Assembly (NCBI GenBank): GCA_033063855.1
Contig: CP093829.1
Span: 5,280,243 to 5,344,242 of the forward strand
DNA from: Smittia aterrima
Lineage: Eukaryota; Arthropoda; Insecta; Diptera; Chironomidae
Reading direction: 5' to 3'
Length of the DNA stretch: 64,000 nt
Below the pieces are notes generated by a model that made no database searches, had not been told where the DNA came from, and saw only the letters and a program-made list of their open reading frames with translations. Below, one piece after another: positions 46,968 to 60,716 of the stretch; position 1 is the stretch's first letter; each line of letters opens with the position of its first letter. The position numbers and the translations under genes are program-made.

Positions 46968-48014
46968 CATTCAGGGTCGCGCTTGCTCGACTGTCGATGG
47001 GGCTTCCGACGAAATCATTGGAGCTTCCATCATTGGAGCCAGCCGGAAGCTTAAAGTGGCGATAAACAAGTCAAGCAAACAGCGTCGAAGTCAAAATCGC
47101 ACTGAGAAAATCTTGTTAATGGCTCCTTTGTGATCTCTGACCTGTGGCCGAGAGCATGAAGATCTCTTTTAATTATGTTTTCCTACTTATCGTTGCGTAG
47201 AGTTTTCGGCTCTTGATTAACACGTTACAAAGCCGAATTGTGAAGTTTTTCGTTTTTCACGGTCAAAAGTTCTTAATTTATGAATTTTTATGTTGCGGAC
47301 GATGAACGAGTAGTGTGCATGTGCTGTAGTAAGTGAGTGAGTTAATTAAAGTGCCTTCGTCTTCTCTGGTTGCTTTTTTGTTTCAGACAATAAACTTTAC
47401 GAGTCGCTTTTTTGATTTGTGGTTGGTTATCTATTTTTTATTGCTCATAATTAGCCGTTTCTCGTGTGAGCTGCGCACTTTTTTCTCCCGGGCGTTGCGA
47501 GAATTCGGCTTTTATTGTGAATGAATTGCTAGCAATTATCTCGTTTGGCATGTAATGGAGATCCGAGATTTCCATCACGATTCGACCCTTTCAAGTCCTA
47601 TTCATTAAAAAATCTATTAAAGAATTGTGATAGAGTTGACGAGTCTTTTGTTTCGACGCTTTTTATTACGTTTCGCGCTCACTGACTCTTTGACAACTCT
47701 CAGCTCTATTTTCATGATTCACGGGAAACATTAAATGCAATTAAAAAATTTAGAACGGTGTGAACATTTGTTTTAAAGCTAAGTCGAGTAAGTCACGCAA
47801 AGTTCAAGCTTTAAATCAAATTCTGACTTCAGATCTTCATCAAATGAAGCTCTCGGACGTTTTCAATTTTCTAATCTTAAAGGCAAGAACACCGGGCGAA
47901 AAAAAAGCTGTTTGCTCAACTTTCAAGCGCTCACACAAAAAAAAGGACAATCGGAGAGAAAAATCCGACCACAAAATCTGTTTAATTAGAATTTTTGTAT
48001 ATTTTCCTTTTTCC

Positions 48015-48022
48015 ATTTGCAT
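48015..48022 (-). promoter_or_regulatory. POU octamer (ATTTGCATAT)
   Basis: Perfect octamer extended by AT, 140 nt from the oppositely oriented octamer at 48155. Confidence 0.45.
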
Positions 48023-48154
48023 ATTTTTTCCATCTTTTATTTTTCCCCGGAAAACACCAGCGAAATGGTCAGACAACGGTAAAAATAAAACATTTTTTTT
48101 GCTAGTTTTTTTTTCTTCCGTATCTTCAACAATTAGGATAATTGATTTTAATTC

Positions 48155-48162
48155 ATGCAAAT
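48155..48162 (+). promoter_or_regulatory. POU octamer (CATGCAAAT)
   Basis: Perfect octamer paired with 48015 and preceded by a TTTTAATTC homeodomain-like stretch. The two sites fit inside one enhancer-sized unit. Confidence 0.45.
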
Positions 48163-48500
48163 GAATTGAATCAGAAAATATTTATATTTTCGCCACGGAA
48201 ATGGATTCAGATTCTCAGTAAGTCCTGTTGCTGAAAGTTTTTGTCGTGATTTTGATTTGAAGTGGAAGGTTTGTTGATGATTGCAAGAGCTTTTTTAATT
48301 AATTCAAAGATTTTTAGGGATTTTCCTCAGAAGGAAAGAAAAAACTTCCAATCAACTCGCTATTCACCTGCTGCATCTCATTCAAAAGAGTCTCCTCTTT
48401 ATCTTCACCTTTAATCAGCATCTGAACTCTCAGATAGATAAATTCCGCGATAAAAAAAAATTGACATAACATTTAAAGTTTTGCTTTTAGTGCCTTCCTC

Positions 48501-51500
48501 GTTATCGATCAAAAAGCAATAAATTGCTAAAGTTTTTTTCTGCGATCAACTCAATTCATCGACACAAATCCTAGTTTATTTTGGAGATCATAAAATAATG
48601 TCTCGCTCCACCAAACGAAATGATTCAAGTTGGTAAGTTTCGTTGGCGTCCCACATCCCGCGAAGCAACACGTTCGACTCGAAATCCAAAAAGTCCGAAG
48701 AAGATAAAACTAATTTAGAGACGAACGAAGCAATGTCGGTAATTAAATTTTCTTCAGAGGAAAGAATTAGACAATAAATTTAACTTTTCTCCCCCGAACG
48801 CGGTCGAAGAGATAATAACTACACCGAAATCTAATAACGGCGGTTCGGTTGGTTCGAACGTCGCGGGCTGTGAAATAGGTGGAATAATATGTGGAATGGA
48901 CTTCATCCATAATGACAACAATTTATTTCATCAGATATTTTTAACGTTTTCTCTCGTTTTCGTGTCTCTTTATTGCCAAAGCTGGTGGGAGACGACGAGA
49001 GTCTTTCTAATTCTGAGACGCGCTATTGAATTCCATGGAAAGACTCTCCGCTTGATAAACGAAACCTTCTTGTAATCTCTTTGATATTATTTGGACGGAC
49101 AGGTTTCTTTTCTGGTTCAATTTTCAAACTCGCGAGTGTGATGAGAAAAATTCAAATTTTTTATGTTTCATTGTCAGGGCTTTCGAGGAGCTCACTCGTT
49201 TGATACATTTCACTCTTTGAGACCGTCGCAAGCTGCTCGCATGAGATTTATAAACTACGATTTTTATCAAAGAAAAAAGGTTTCTTTCTTGTAAGTGGTG
49301 ATTAGATTTAATAGAACCTGTTACGCCGAAACGAAGAAAGCCCCAAAAATGATCGTAAAAATAGAGAAATATCTGCTTGGCGTCTACTCTCTCCTCTTTC
49401 TTTTTTATTGATTAGGAAAATGACGCGATGCAATTAATAAAATATTTTGTTTCCATCTCGAGTTTCAAGCGAACGACGGCGATGACAATTTTTTCATGTC
49501 GCTTCAAGATTTTCGACATTTTTCATCATTTTCGCTTCATCGCGTCTTGCAAACCGATCGAGATCGCCTTCGAGTGCAGAAAAGCAATCAAAGCTTTGAG
49601 GTGGTCTCTAAAAAAAACGTTTTCATTTCGATTCTAGTCGCTGAAAACAGCAAATTCCACTAACGAAACGAAACATTAGATACGGGCCATAAATATCAAT
49701 TTTTAGTCGAGGCTTTTTGAAAAGGCATAACTGTTCACAAGCGGGAAGTCGACTGAAAGATTGCGAAACATTCAACAAACAGAAAAATAAAAACCATCAC
49801 AATAAATTTAACAAAACGCGTAAAGAGAAATATTTATAACTGTTAAATACTTTTCACCTCGTTAAATAATTTTTTTCCGGGGCAGAAACTCGACACTCAC
49901 AATAATTACAGAGACTTCTCTCCTGATCTCTTCACGGGGGATTTTCTGCTGATCGGAAAGGGTTGCGAAAGAGATTTGTAAGAAAATCCTTTTGAGATAG
50001 TTTTACGGTTAGGTGAGCATCGATTGTTGAAATGACAAACTGCAAACTTATTGAATCATAATTGAGCATTGCTCTGATGTCATTCGAGAATCAACAGGTT
50101 GTCCTAAAAAAACATTTTTATTAGTTTTTTTTTACGAACACAGCATCTTGAAACAGAAACAGAACAAAGCTTGTAGCCCATTAAAATCCTTCGTTTTCCC
50201 ACGCGCGGCAATGAAGAAGATTTAAAATCGAAAAAAGGTTTCCAGTTCGATATCGTTCAGAGAGAAAGAAATAACGATTTAGAAGGATCGTTAAAGGCTC
50301 GTTACATGTGGCCATCGACCTTACCGAGTCCCGAAAATAAATTAAAAATTCCGAAAAGTGAAAATGCCGGAGAGAGAGAAACCAACAAAGACTTTCGCTT
50401 TCCAATGAGCTTCTAATGCTCGAGTTTCACTGTTCGTTATCCTTCGGAAAAAGTGAACGGAGGAGCAAAGAAAATATTCATCATAAATCCCCCGATTTTC
50501 GGTGATGCCGTTTGCATACGAAATTTACATAGAAAAGGAAACTAGTTGTGCACAGGCGAAAGGATTCACACACTCGCTTTCTCACCCTCTACACCAGTGA
50601 ACGATAGAAACAAGTGGAATGGAGTCTGAAATGTGGATCAAATTGTTTTCAGCATACCAAAGAGAGCAACGTCATTCATAAAGAGGAATTTTGTATGCAC
50701 GGTGTCGTGCGAAACGTAAAACTTTCTATAGATTTTCGATGGAAACTTTTTCTCTACCTGATGTTTTGTGAATGGATCGAGAGATCCGAGGAGGGGAGCA
50801 TACGACAAATGTATCGATTTATGGTCATGTCCTTTCAGCCATCGACACTTCATCGATTTTTCGAGTTTTGAAATTGATAATTCAACTCGCATAATCGACA
50901 TCTCGAGTCATAAGCTGTTTCGAGTGTCGTTTATCAAAATTGTCATCGATCGTCATCAGATCAGGAGAAGCAAAAAAAAAAGTATTTAAGAGTCTCGCTT
51001 GCTGCTTGAAATAATAATTTTTCAGTACTCTCTCTCTCTCTTTCTCTTACCAGCCATACCTGACCTCTCCTCAATATTTTTCGGTGGCGCTTCATGTTTT
51101 ATTCATAACACATTACATGAATAAATTTTTCCTTTTCCCTCTCACTCACTCACTCACTTGCTCGTCCAAGGATCTCAAGTAAATGTTTTCTTATTCTGGT
51201 GGCAACATAACAAACATAGACTTTGGTGAATCCTTTCGTTGAACATCGACAGACTTTTCGTGTGCTAATGACTCGATGCTTTTTACTGCGCTCAGACGTC
51301 CGACGATGAAATGAATAATTGATGAATTAGCTGGAACGTTGATGTGACTTTTTGAGGCTTCGAAAAACCTGCAGCAGATTTCTCTCATTATCGATGTCGA
51401 TTTGTTTCCAATAAGCTCGCAATTAAACGACGGAAAACCAACAGACGACGAGTAGATAGTAGACGATTACGCTTTGTTCATTGTGCAACAGTTAAATCGC

Positions 51501-54500
51501 CTTCGGGCATCTGCTGCCGCTTAAATGGCTTGGGCTTGTGAGTTTATTGATGACATTAATCTAAGAGCAGGCGATGAGACATTTAATGGAAATTCTTCTT
51601 TTAATTGCTCGTCGTTTCATTCGCCTTCGAGCGATTTGATAAATCGACGTTGACAGTTCATTTCCAACGCAAAAATGCGAAAGGAATTCCTGTCGTCGTA
51701 GTCGTCACGCAATCCCCGAGATTTCTCCTTCAATCAAAACTCTTTTTTTCTTTCTTTTTGTCATTTAATCTTCCATTGAAAGTAACAAAACAATTTTCTT
51801 ACGACGAAATGAGATAACATGATGAACCCTTTTCATCATCGACAAACAAACTTCTTTCATTCGATTCGTAAAGAAGTCTCACAAGAAAAAAAATTGAGGG
51901 TAAAAGAAGTTTTTTTCTTATGTTTTGTTATCCAGGTGCTCTCACTTTGGCTGTTGAAAGGCAAGGTAGCAGTTAAGGAACATTCTTGACCAGAAACTAG
52001 TTAGTTAGGTAGTGACGAGGGTCTCGGGGGGAAAACTTTCTTCCTCTTAGTTCTCTTGTCTTAATGAATATTTCTTTCCTTTTTCGGCTTTTTGTTGTCT
52101 CTCGTGGCGTTATTACTCGTCACGGCTTTGTGATTTTAAGAGCTCTTGCTTCATTGGACTCTCAAGTGCTAATTTTTCAAAAAATCATAATCCTTTGCTC
52201 TTTAAATATAAATGACAAAATAATATCTTGTTACTGCTTCTGTATCTTGTCGAGCAACAACTCAACCGAGAGCGATGTGAGAAATTGTTTTGAAGAAAGG
52301 AAATTTGTCAACTTTCACATGATAGATGAATTGATTTGTCTGTGCGACTTTGAACTAGTTTTTTGTGACTTATTCTCGTCAAGGGAGCAGTTAGAGAAGT
52401 CACACATGTCCACAGCCGGTCATTGAAATGGGAACTTCTAATTAATTAATTTCCACTCGAGTTCTCGAATGATCGATCGCTGCATAGTTTTCTGTCTAAT
52501 TGCCGATAACGTTCGTCTCAAAGGAGCATTAAGCGGTCGCTTGGCGCGAAGGAAGTGAAATTTATAACGCTTTAATTAATATTTCACGTGATCCAAACAG
52601 CAAACCGCCCAGTTTTGTTTTGGTCAACAAACTTGCAAACTAACTTTCGTGCTTCGCGTTTGCTTTGCCGCGAGACTTTCAATACCAAACATAATTATGG
52701 TAATTCATCATTATGTTGAAAACTTGGAAAACACATAATTAAAAACTGTTTGTACGACGATTTTTCAGCGGTGAGGGAAACAAGAAAGAGTCATTTTTCA
52801 CAACTTAATTAACGGACAAGGAAATTGCACTTCCATTGTTTTTACTTTTTATATCCAAGAGAGTTTCGCATGCAGGATGTGATTTTGTTTGATAAGAAAA
52901 TGTTTCAGTCGCTAACGGTAAATTTATAACAAAAAAATTATTTGTTGTCTAACACATCCTTTGATCCCTTCAAAACAATTTTGCGGATTTCCATCATTCT
53001 CTTGTGAAAAGATCCGATCAATAATGCAACTCTCTACCCTCATTATTTTGCGATTCTTTTTTTAGTTAAACATTAAAGTTTTATTGCGCAAAGAGAAAAC
53101 ACATTCGATATTGGTAAAAAGAGGAAAAAAAAACTAACATTTGTGTCAAATTGTTTGTGTTATCCAGGGCTTGCGGGATTAAGAAATCTCAAAGCTTCAA
53201 CCTGTCGACTTGCAGAACGCGCATTGCAAAAACACTGCACGAAGCGGCAACTATTTATTTTACGAGTGATTGATGATTATTTTTATTTTTCTCCCCTCCC
53301 CCTCTCACTCTCTCAGTTGGCGTAATCTCATAATAAAATAATGATTTGTACTAAAACATAAAAAAGTGTTTCGGATATTTTATTGGACGTGATGGAAGCG
53401 AATGAGTGAGGGAGGTTGTTCCGACACCCTTTAATGAATTGCAAGCGGACGAAATATTTGAGGTTTACTTTCGGGACCACCATTCATTAAGTGTAACATA
53501 TGGACGAAAAAAAAAACAATTATTTGTTCGGCTTCATGGCGCTCGAGTCACTAATTTGAGGTCATTTATTTCTTCAGCAAGTTGAAAAGCGCGTGAGTGA
53601 CAAAGACCACCCCAAGCAGCACCAAAAAGTCTTTTTCGCTTTAAACAAATAAGAAATTGAAAGAAAAACCTTTTTTTTTTGTTCTTCTTTGAAACGATGG
53701 ATATACAAAGGCGTATAGAAAAGAAATATAAAGCAGACGACAAAGCAGCGAGTGAATGTATTTTCTACGTGACTTATCAAAATTCACGCAAGTTGTATCT
53801 GCAGTTTGATATTCGATTCAAATAAAGCGGCACGAAAACACATTAAAATTAAGAATTGAATGAGAATTGTTTTGGTTCTGGCAGCTCAAGAAACGAAAGA
53901 AACGAAAGCGAGAATTCTAAAGATTTCTTTTCTTCGACGATAGACGACGGTCTTCGTTACCATCCCGCGCGGTCTTTGTGTGTCGTGTGATAGATAAAGA
54001 AATGAATAATCCGAGAAGAATATTTTGTAGCGTTTAATGGAGTTCATTGCCTGACGGAAAAACTTTTCTCTCAAATCCTTCGTCGCTTGTTAAGACGAAC
54101 CGAAACGAATTGAGGAAATAAAATCGTTTGCAAGGGTTGGATGTGAAGATTTTCTCAAATATTAAAACAATTAACAATCTTAACTTTGAAATTATTTGCT
54201 CATACGAGTTGATTGTGGGTGAAAACTCCGAGAGCATGCATTTGGGGTTGGGAACAACGCTCAACCACACCGCACACGTTATCTCTCGTGTTAAATTAAT
54301 GTTCTCTATGGAGCAATAATTTTTAATATGCTTTTTATCTCTTCATTATGTATTTACTTGTCTCACTCGTTCTCTGTCTCTTTGCCGAGGTAAAACTCTC
54401 GCTTTCTTTTATCTCGTTAGTAATTAATTAAAGTTTGGCAACAATTGAATTTCACGGTTATTACGAGATGCCGATAAGGAATCCCGACATGATGAAGTAT

Positions 54501-57000
54501 TCGAAGAGAAAAAGGGTTCGTGAAAAATTATTAATTAAAAGATTCGTTTCGATTGATAAACTTGTAGCGCTTCGAGGGATTGAGTGTTGCAGTTTGTCAT
54601 TGAATTTATTTCTGAAGCTTCGTCAAGGTCTTTCGAAGTGTGAATTGACTTTAACGTTGATTAGTCTTTTTTGGCGAATCTCTGTCAAATGAATTCTTTG
54701 AAACTAAGAGTGGAATTGACTCATCAAACTCTGAGTTCAATCATCAACCACATTTGGAATTTCTAGACTTCATTGGCTCGTTGCATCAGCGGATAAATCA
54801 ACCGTTCAAGGATATCGCTCTGACAGTCATTTTTATGGCCTAAAGCAATCAGATTCACGACAAAATGAAGCAGCACAAAGATAAACGAGACTTGCCATCC
54901 ATAAAATCGACGATTCGTTTGTCACCTGTTTTTGAACGGAGTAATTTTATGCGAGCCCATAATGCTTGGTAATTTATGTTTCTTTCCGAAAACCATATAA
55001 GAATTTTATGAACGCGACTTCGTTTTTTTTTTGTTTCGCCCAGAAGAAACACACAAATTTATCTCAAAACGATATAAAATGCTTTTTATTTATTGTCGGA
55101 GGTTTTCCCGTTGTTTCACTTTTTTTTGCGCTTGCTTTGTTTTCCCAATAAAAATTCTTTTACGAGTTCTTGAACGTTTGCATTACTCGAACAGCCAATA
55201 AAGTGAAGTAATTTTAAAGAACTTTAATGTCCTAGTGACTTTTCCTCTCTCTCGCGAAACCGATCATTTCGTGACGTTATGACTTACAGCCGCCATTCGA
55301 GCTTTGACATTTTTCTCTTTTTTTTTCGTGGCTTGTAAATAAAAATAAATTTACGCGGCACTTTCCTCCTTTCTTCCGATGAAGTCAGAGACTTAAGGAG
55401 TTTTAATGTACAAATAGAAAATGTTTGCTAACATAAAATGATTTTATATGTGTTTTTATTTATTGATGTTTTGCTGTAATAAATTTTGAAATATAAAGCG
55501 CTAATATTTCATTTTCCTTTCCTTCTCACTCCACTCAAGCTCTCGTTCTTTATTTGTTTATATGCTCCACTCTCGGTATAAATTTACTTTCAATCTATGT
55601 TCTCGCTATCGCTAGAAGAGCTTTCGCTTTCGATGACACCCACGTTCATGGCATGAATAAGGTTTGCCGTTGTAAATCTCTCATGGCGCGCGAAGCAACG
55701 ATTTCTCGGGCGAATTAAAAGTGGGAAAGAATTAGCTGACGAGAGAAGCAACGAAAATATTTACTCGTTTACGGCTTTGTTGTTCTTAGAGGACGACATG
55801 GCAGAATCTAGTTTGAGCGCTCTTTTGTTTGTTGAAATCTTCTCCAAAGCCTTTGAGACACATGCTCTAGTTTGCATACGCTCAATCCAACTCTTTACGG
55901 CATAAATCTCTTTTGTGCTTCTAATTTTTTGCATGTGAGGCAATTTTAACCCTTGAAAGTGACGTGCGAGTGTGCGTAGTTTCGATTAAAATAGCAATTT
56001 TCTAAACTCGTTTCCTTCGTCTTCGTCTTTCAATTCCCCCAAAGGGAATCATAAATTTGATGAAGTCTCATCATATCTTCACTCTGCCATCACGTTCCTC
56101 CTGAAACTGTTCCTTCAATGTTAGAATTTGTGTTCGTCTTGTTTCGGAAACTAACAACAACGCAGTCAGAGTCACGAGGGATTGACCGTAAATTGTGTGA
56201 CGACGAGAGACGATTTGTTTTATAATTTTGATTCGTAATCAAAGAATTTAATTGAAAATGAAGAATTTTTCTTGTCGTGATTTATGAACGAGCCCCAGCA
56301 GGACAGGAAACGATTTTTCCAGAACTTAAGCAGCGACGAAATTTGTGACAGTTTCTTCATGAAAATAAAAATTTAATAAAAAACTTTTCTCTTGACTCTA
56401 AACGTGGAGCTTATTGTTAGAGCGTCGATGAATGTGTTTCTTACTCGTATTCATAAAACTTTTAATATTTTCTTCTTTTTTTTGTGTTTAAATCCATAAA
56501 GTCTTTAAAATGTATGTTGAATCACGTACAATCATTCCTGTGACCCATTCGGTGAATCACGTTTACGTTCTTTGTTGTTTCTGCTACGCTTTTGCCTTTA
56601 AACTTCAATCTTCTCGACTCTCGTCGCAGCTCAAGCTGTAAAGTATTTTCGAAATTGGATTTTTAATACTTTTAGTTTTCGCTCGACAGTTTCCGGTCGA
56701 GCACAATGTTGTGCAGTTGTATACGAGGTGGATGTTCTTCTGATGGACGTCAGTCGAAAAACTGTGCTAATTTCATAAAATTTATTGCTCGGAGAAAAGG
56801 TTTCGAAATATTTTTACTTCACCGTTATAAACGGCGATTATCAGACTATAAAAAATCGCATTTCGAATCAATAATGCTAATGTTCCACCTGTTGAATCCA
56901 CCAAAACTTCACTCTTCTTCAACTTGCGAGCTCCTTTTAAGATTCTTTGCTGTCCGGTTTGTTTGTTTCTTTTTACATTCATTTACATAAATTTTCATAA
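48501..57000. other. Downstream noncoding region, distal block
   Basis: Nothing recognisable as a gene was seen. A (CTCA)n run lies at 51141-51157. Short open frames on both strands are compositionally biased and lack domains. Confidence 0.7.
51141..51157. repeat. (CTCA)4 microsatellite
   Basis: Four CTCA units in noncoding sequence, similar to the ACTC run at 36261. Confidence 0.9.
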
Positions 57001-57211
57001 TCTCACCCGAAAAAAAAGAGAAAAATTTATATAAAAAAGATCTCATAAATATTTACATAGAGAGGAGACGATACCTGTTTCAAAAATACATTTCTTCCTC
57101 TTCTCAACCTGATATTCTTTTAATGATATGTAAAAAAGCTGAGGAATATCTCCATATGACCTTGAATAATTTACAGCGCCGTTATTAACAAGTTTAATGT
57201 AAACTATTTGA

Positions 57212-57219
57212 ATTTGCAT
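57212..57219 (-). promoter_or_regulatory. POU octamer (ATTTGCAT)
   Basis: Perfect octamer followed by a T-run. Function is inferred. Confidence 0.35.
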
Positions 57220-57974
57220 TTTTTGTTGACTTCCAGTTATAAAAGCGAGTGCGAGATTGATTGACTCGATTGATAAAGTGAATTCGACGTAACTCTCGTA
57301 GCGAAATGAAAGTGTAATCAAAGATCTCGACGTTGTTTATTGTCTCTCTACGGTTTAACTGATACTGCGCGAACCATGAAACCACTAACGATGTTTCAGC
57401 TTTAATTGCTCGACAGATAATCAGCAATTTTATATTAGAGATAAACAGTTCTGTCGTATCAACAAATCGTAGAGTTTCTCTCTTTCTGTTTTCCTCAAAT
57501 TTCATTTTTATAGATTTTAATTAAAAGGCTTGACGTGGTTGTCTCTTGCTGTGTCGTCTTCTCGAAGACATTTTATGAGCTTCGAAACGAAAAGTTAGAA
57601 AACGACGACGACAACAATAAAGATTATCGTAGTCGGGGAGAGAAAAACAATAAATTAAACTTTTTATGTCTTTTAGATGTTCAAATTGTTTGATAAGAAT
57701 TTCGGCTTTAATTATCATCAAAACACTCTTTTCTCTTTGCTGCGTCGATACATCACCAGGAACAACAGCGAAATGAAATGTTCCGTTTGAAAGCAAGTTT
57801 TTGAAAATCAGGCAATAAATTTAAATATAAAAAAAGAGAAGAGTCTCTCCTGTCCGAATAAAAAGCATAAAAATTTATTTCGCTTCGATGAGATAAAAAT
57901 AGAGAAGTTTTTTTATTAATTAAATTACACTGCATCATCGCGATGGAAAAAGGATTATCATAAATAAATATATT

Positions 57975-57986
57975 CGGCGGCGGCGG
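57975..57986. repeat. (CGG)4 microsatellite
   Basis: Four CGG units, a GC-rich island in AT-rich noncoding DNA. Confidence 0.85.
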
Positions 57987-58224
57987 CAGCAAAAAACCAG
58001 CTCAGAGTGAGGGAAAATTGAAATTGAAAATGATATATTGATTTTGAGTGATATTGATAGAGGTGCACAGACAATTAAAACTTTTGTTTATTTTTAATTG
58101 GACGAGAAAGGTGCGCACACAATTCTCTTGACACTTGATAAAATGATTTTTTTCGTTTCATTAAAATATTTCGTCTTTTTTTGGAAAACGAGGCCATAAA
58201 AATAATTTGAAGACGCTAGCGCTC

Positions 58225-58284
58225 GTAAAATGTTCGCGAGTGGACGTCGGCTAGAAGATTCCACTTAGCGCGATAACATTTTAC
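58225..58284 (+). other. Bulged 60-nt hairpin (19 base pairs)
   Basis: The 5' arm at 58225-58243 pairs with the 3' arm at 58261-58284: ten pairs (GTAAAATGTT with AACATTTTAC), a two-base bulge, four CGCG pairs, a three-base bulge, and five more pairs (AGTGG with CCACT). The loop is 17 nt. Both bulges are on the 3' side. It could be a structured RNA, a small-RNA precursor or a remnant inverted repeat. It matches no miRNA that I recognise. Confidence 0.45.
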
Positions 58285-58306
58285 TGATCTATGTAACTGA
58301 AAAACA

Positions 58307-58314
58307 TATAAATA
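58307..58314 (+). promoter_or_regulatory. TATA-like sequence TATAAATA
   Basis: TATAAATA lies 22 nt after the hairpin. No initiator consensus is seen at the expected distance and no convincing gene follows, so it may be fortuitous in AT-rich DNA. Confidence 0.15.
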
Positions 58315-60708
58315 AGCAGCTTAGCTGACAGCACCGAAAGAGAACTTAGATTCGGCAACAGATTTGGAGACGAAACAACTTTGGCTTCGCCATCACATAA
58401 AATATAATTTTTATTCTTTTCCTCCAGTTATTTGTGGCTTTCAAGTCAGAGACGACAGCGAAGAGGGAGAGGAGCGTCTGTCAACGAGGTCAAGCGATAG
58501 TCGAGCCTTTGGCTTGGGTTTCATTCAACGAGGAAGTCATAAAACTTTGATTTTAATCTTTTTCACAGATTTCGCTTTCTTTGTTACGCAACTTGAGATT
58601 CCTCCGCGCGCCACAAAGTCGTCCAAAGACTTTTTTTTCGTCAATCGTGAGCTTAGAGAAATTTTCCAATGAATGTTAGTAATTACCAATGTGACCTCGG
58701 TTGAATAAAGGAAGCGAACGAAGCTGCATCTCCGTGAGGAGCTCAGCAAAAGCAAAACTTGTTACGTTCATCTAACGCTTTCAGAAATGTGGTTCGCCTA
58801 GAAAAAAAATTGTAAACTTTACAGCTTTTGAAACTTGTGTCGTGCTTCGAACTACGTCAATACATTAAAAGTGATTAAAAACATGTCTCATTTGTCGAAT
58901 AAAGCGCATGTAAGTATAGAAAAAAGATTACATAAGAACACGAGCTATAAAAAATAATCTCGACTGGCTCGCTCACTTGCCTTCCAGCAAGCTCCTCGCT
59001 TGTAGCTTTAATTACTTCTCCATTTACATTCTAAGCGATCTCGTATCATTTACTTCTCTTCGTGAATATTATTCAAGTGACGATAAACATTGCGAGGTGT
59101 CGTCGTCGTGTGTCATCAAACCGCAAAAATTCTCTCGTCGCTGATGTTGGCGGGCAAACAAAAACCCTCAAATATGACACTAAATATTTCTCCTGCCAAT
59201 ATTTCCCTACCGAGTCTTCTTTCCTTCGTTCTGCACACTTCGCCGTGAAACAACACAGAGCGAGTCCACTGTGTTGACTTTATTACGAAGATCTTGTGGT
59301 AATATTTGATCATTCAATTAATGTTTATTCTCATTTTAGTAGTCGATGAGTGTTAAGATTGTCTGAGTGAGTGAGTTGGATCCGTTTGCTTCAGAAAGTG
59401 TTTTCGTTGGTTAATCAGGTCGATCGTCTTGGCAGACGCATTCTCGACTCATTTGGTGGTGTCTCTCGACTCAGTGAGTTGGCAATTGTTCAAAAAGTGA
59501 TATTTCTGTTTCAGATATTTATTTTTGTTAGCCGTTCAAATGACTCTTGTTTCATGAAGCTTCTCGGAACTGAATGTTATAACGAGTCTCGATCGATTGT
59601 CAACAAGTCTCAAGACTCAAGACTTCTTTTCTTTTCCCTTCGTATCTCGTTCGTTGTCGTTCAACGTTCGCGCATTCAAGAAAGTTTTTTGGGTTTTTCG
59701 TTTCATGCTCGTTGAAGTCTTTTGAGTTTGAAGTTTCTCGCTCTTTCGAATTCGCAGGTTCAATGTTATCAGCAGTGGACTTGAATCTCAACTCAGCTGT
59801 TCCAACTATTTACATTATCGACACTCAATTATCTCTCTCACTCACTCGCTCACCCGTCGTCTCTCATTTCAATGTCAATGTTGGAGCTCTGTTGGCTAAT
59901 TACAAACAAGAAAAGTTTTACCATCTACGTCGACAGATTATTCATCAGACAGATTCGTTTAGAAAAGCGTGTTTCTCTAATTACCAGCCACAAAGACTTT
60001 GTTGTGAAGTAAACAGCTGCAATGTGCGAATGTGCTTCGTTTGATTACGCAAATTGCTTTTTAATATTATTTATCTGCAATTATTTCAAACCACGAGTTT
60101 CTTTCCACCTACAACCATTCGCCGTCTAATTGAGTATCTGTCACATATTTCTTTCTCGTTCAGTCTCGTGATTTAGCTACGACAATAAAGATAAGTTTTA
60201 TTAACTCTCAGACACATTTAAGGCATGACAATCGACAAATTCTTGAATCATAAGACTCGAGCGATGTAGCATCATCTCAGCGCTTTAATCCATCGAAGCC
60301 CGAGCGGTTTGAGCTTCAAATTGCGAAGGCATTATTACTTTTAGATCGACAGACACTCATGTTCACACCTTTTTATTTTACTCTTTCGATATTCGCGCAG
60401 AGGAAGCCTTTAAAAATAAGCGACTAATAATATTTTTACCACTCAACACTTCACGTGTCTCATCTATCTCTCGCGCAATTGATTTACAAAGTAAGCTAAA
60501 GACTGTCAGTGCTGGCAATCAAAGTTTAAAATCAGATTGTTTGAAGGTGTTGTCTCTCATGTCACGATAAGAAGAGACTTTCTCTTGTCGAACAGAAGCC
60601 CAACGGTTAATGCTCGTAATCCAGATGCGTTCTTAACTGTCAAGTGATTTATAGCGACGTAAAGCCGTCAAGGGATGACGAGCGATAAACCGCAGAGAAC
60701 AATAAACC

Positions 60709-60716
60709 ATTTGCAT
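60709..60716 (-). promoter_or_regulatory. POU octamer (ATTTGCAT)
   Basis: Perfect octamer in the context AAACCATTTGCATAACG. Function is inferred. Confidence 0.35.

Larger units (their letters stand above)
40001..48500. other. Downstream noncoding region, middle block with octamers
   Basis: No gene was recognised. The block holds five POU octamers (40396, 43615, 44581, 48015, 48155), (TCG)5 at 42928, (GA)9 at 44935, (TGC)5 at 45243, a 19-nt dyad at 46949 and an 11-bp direct repeat near 47014. A TTTCAAGTCTG direct repeat lies at 40614 and 40630. It is a candidate regulatory region 12-20 kb downstream of vvl. Confidence 0.6.

Noticed and set aside
47760..48164. Overlapping open frames on both strands (134 and 106 codons)
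   Set aside because: Both are biased by A/T runs and show no domain. Two octamers lie in the same stretch, which fits regulatory DNA better.
525..56528. TACGTG sites (Trachealess/Single-minded type) across the window
   Set aside because: About eight were seen, which is not above what composition predicts, so no enrichment is claimed.
58364..58672. 102-codon frame after a TATA-like sequence, with a CCAG splice-like site inside
   Set aside because: The frame begins at TTG, no ATG or domain supports it, and no initiator is seen near the expected start.
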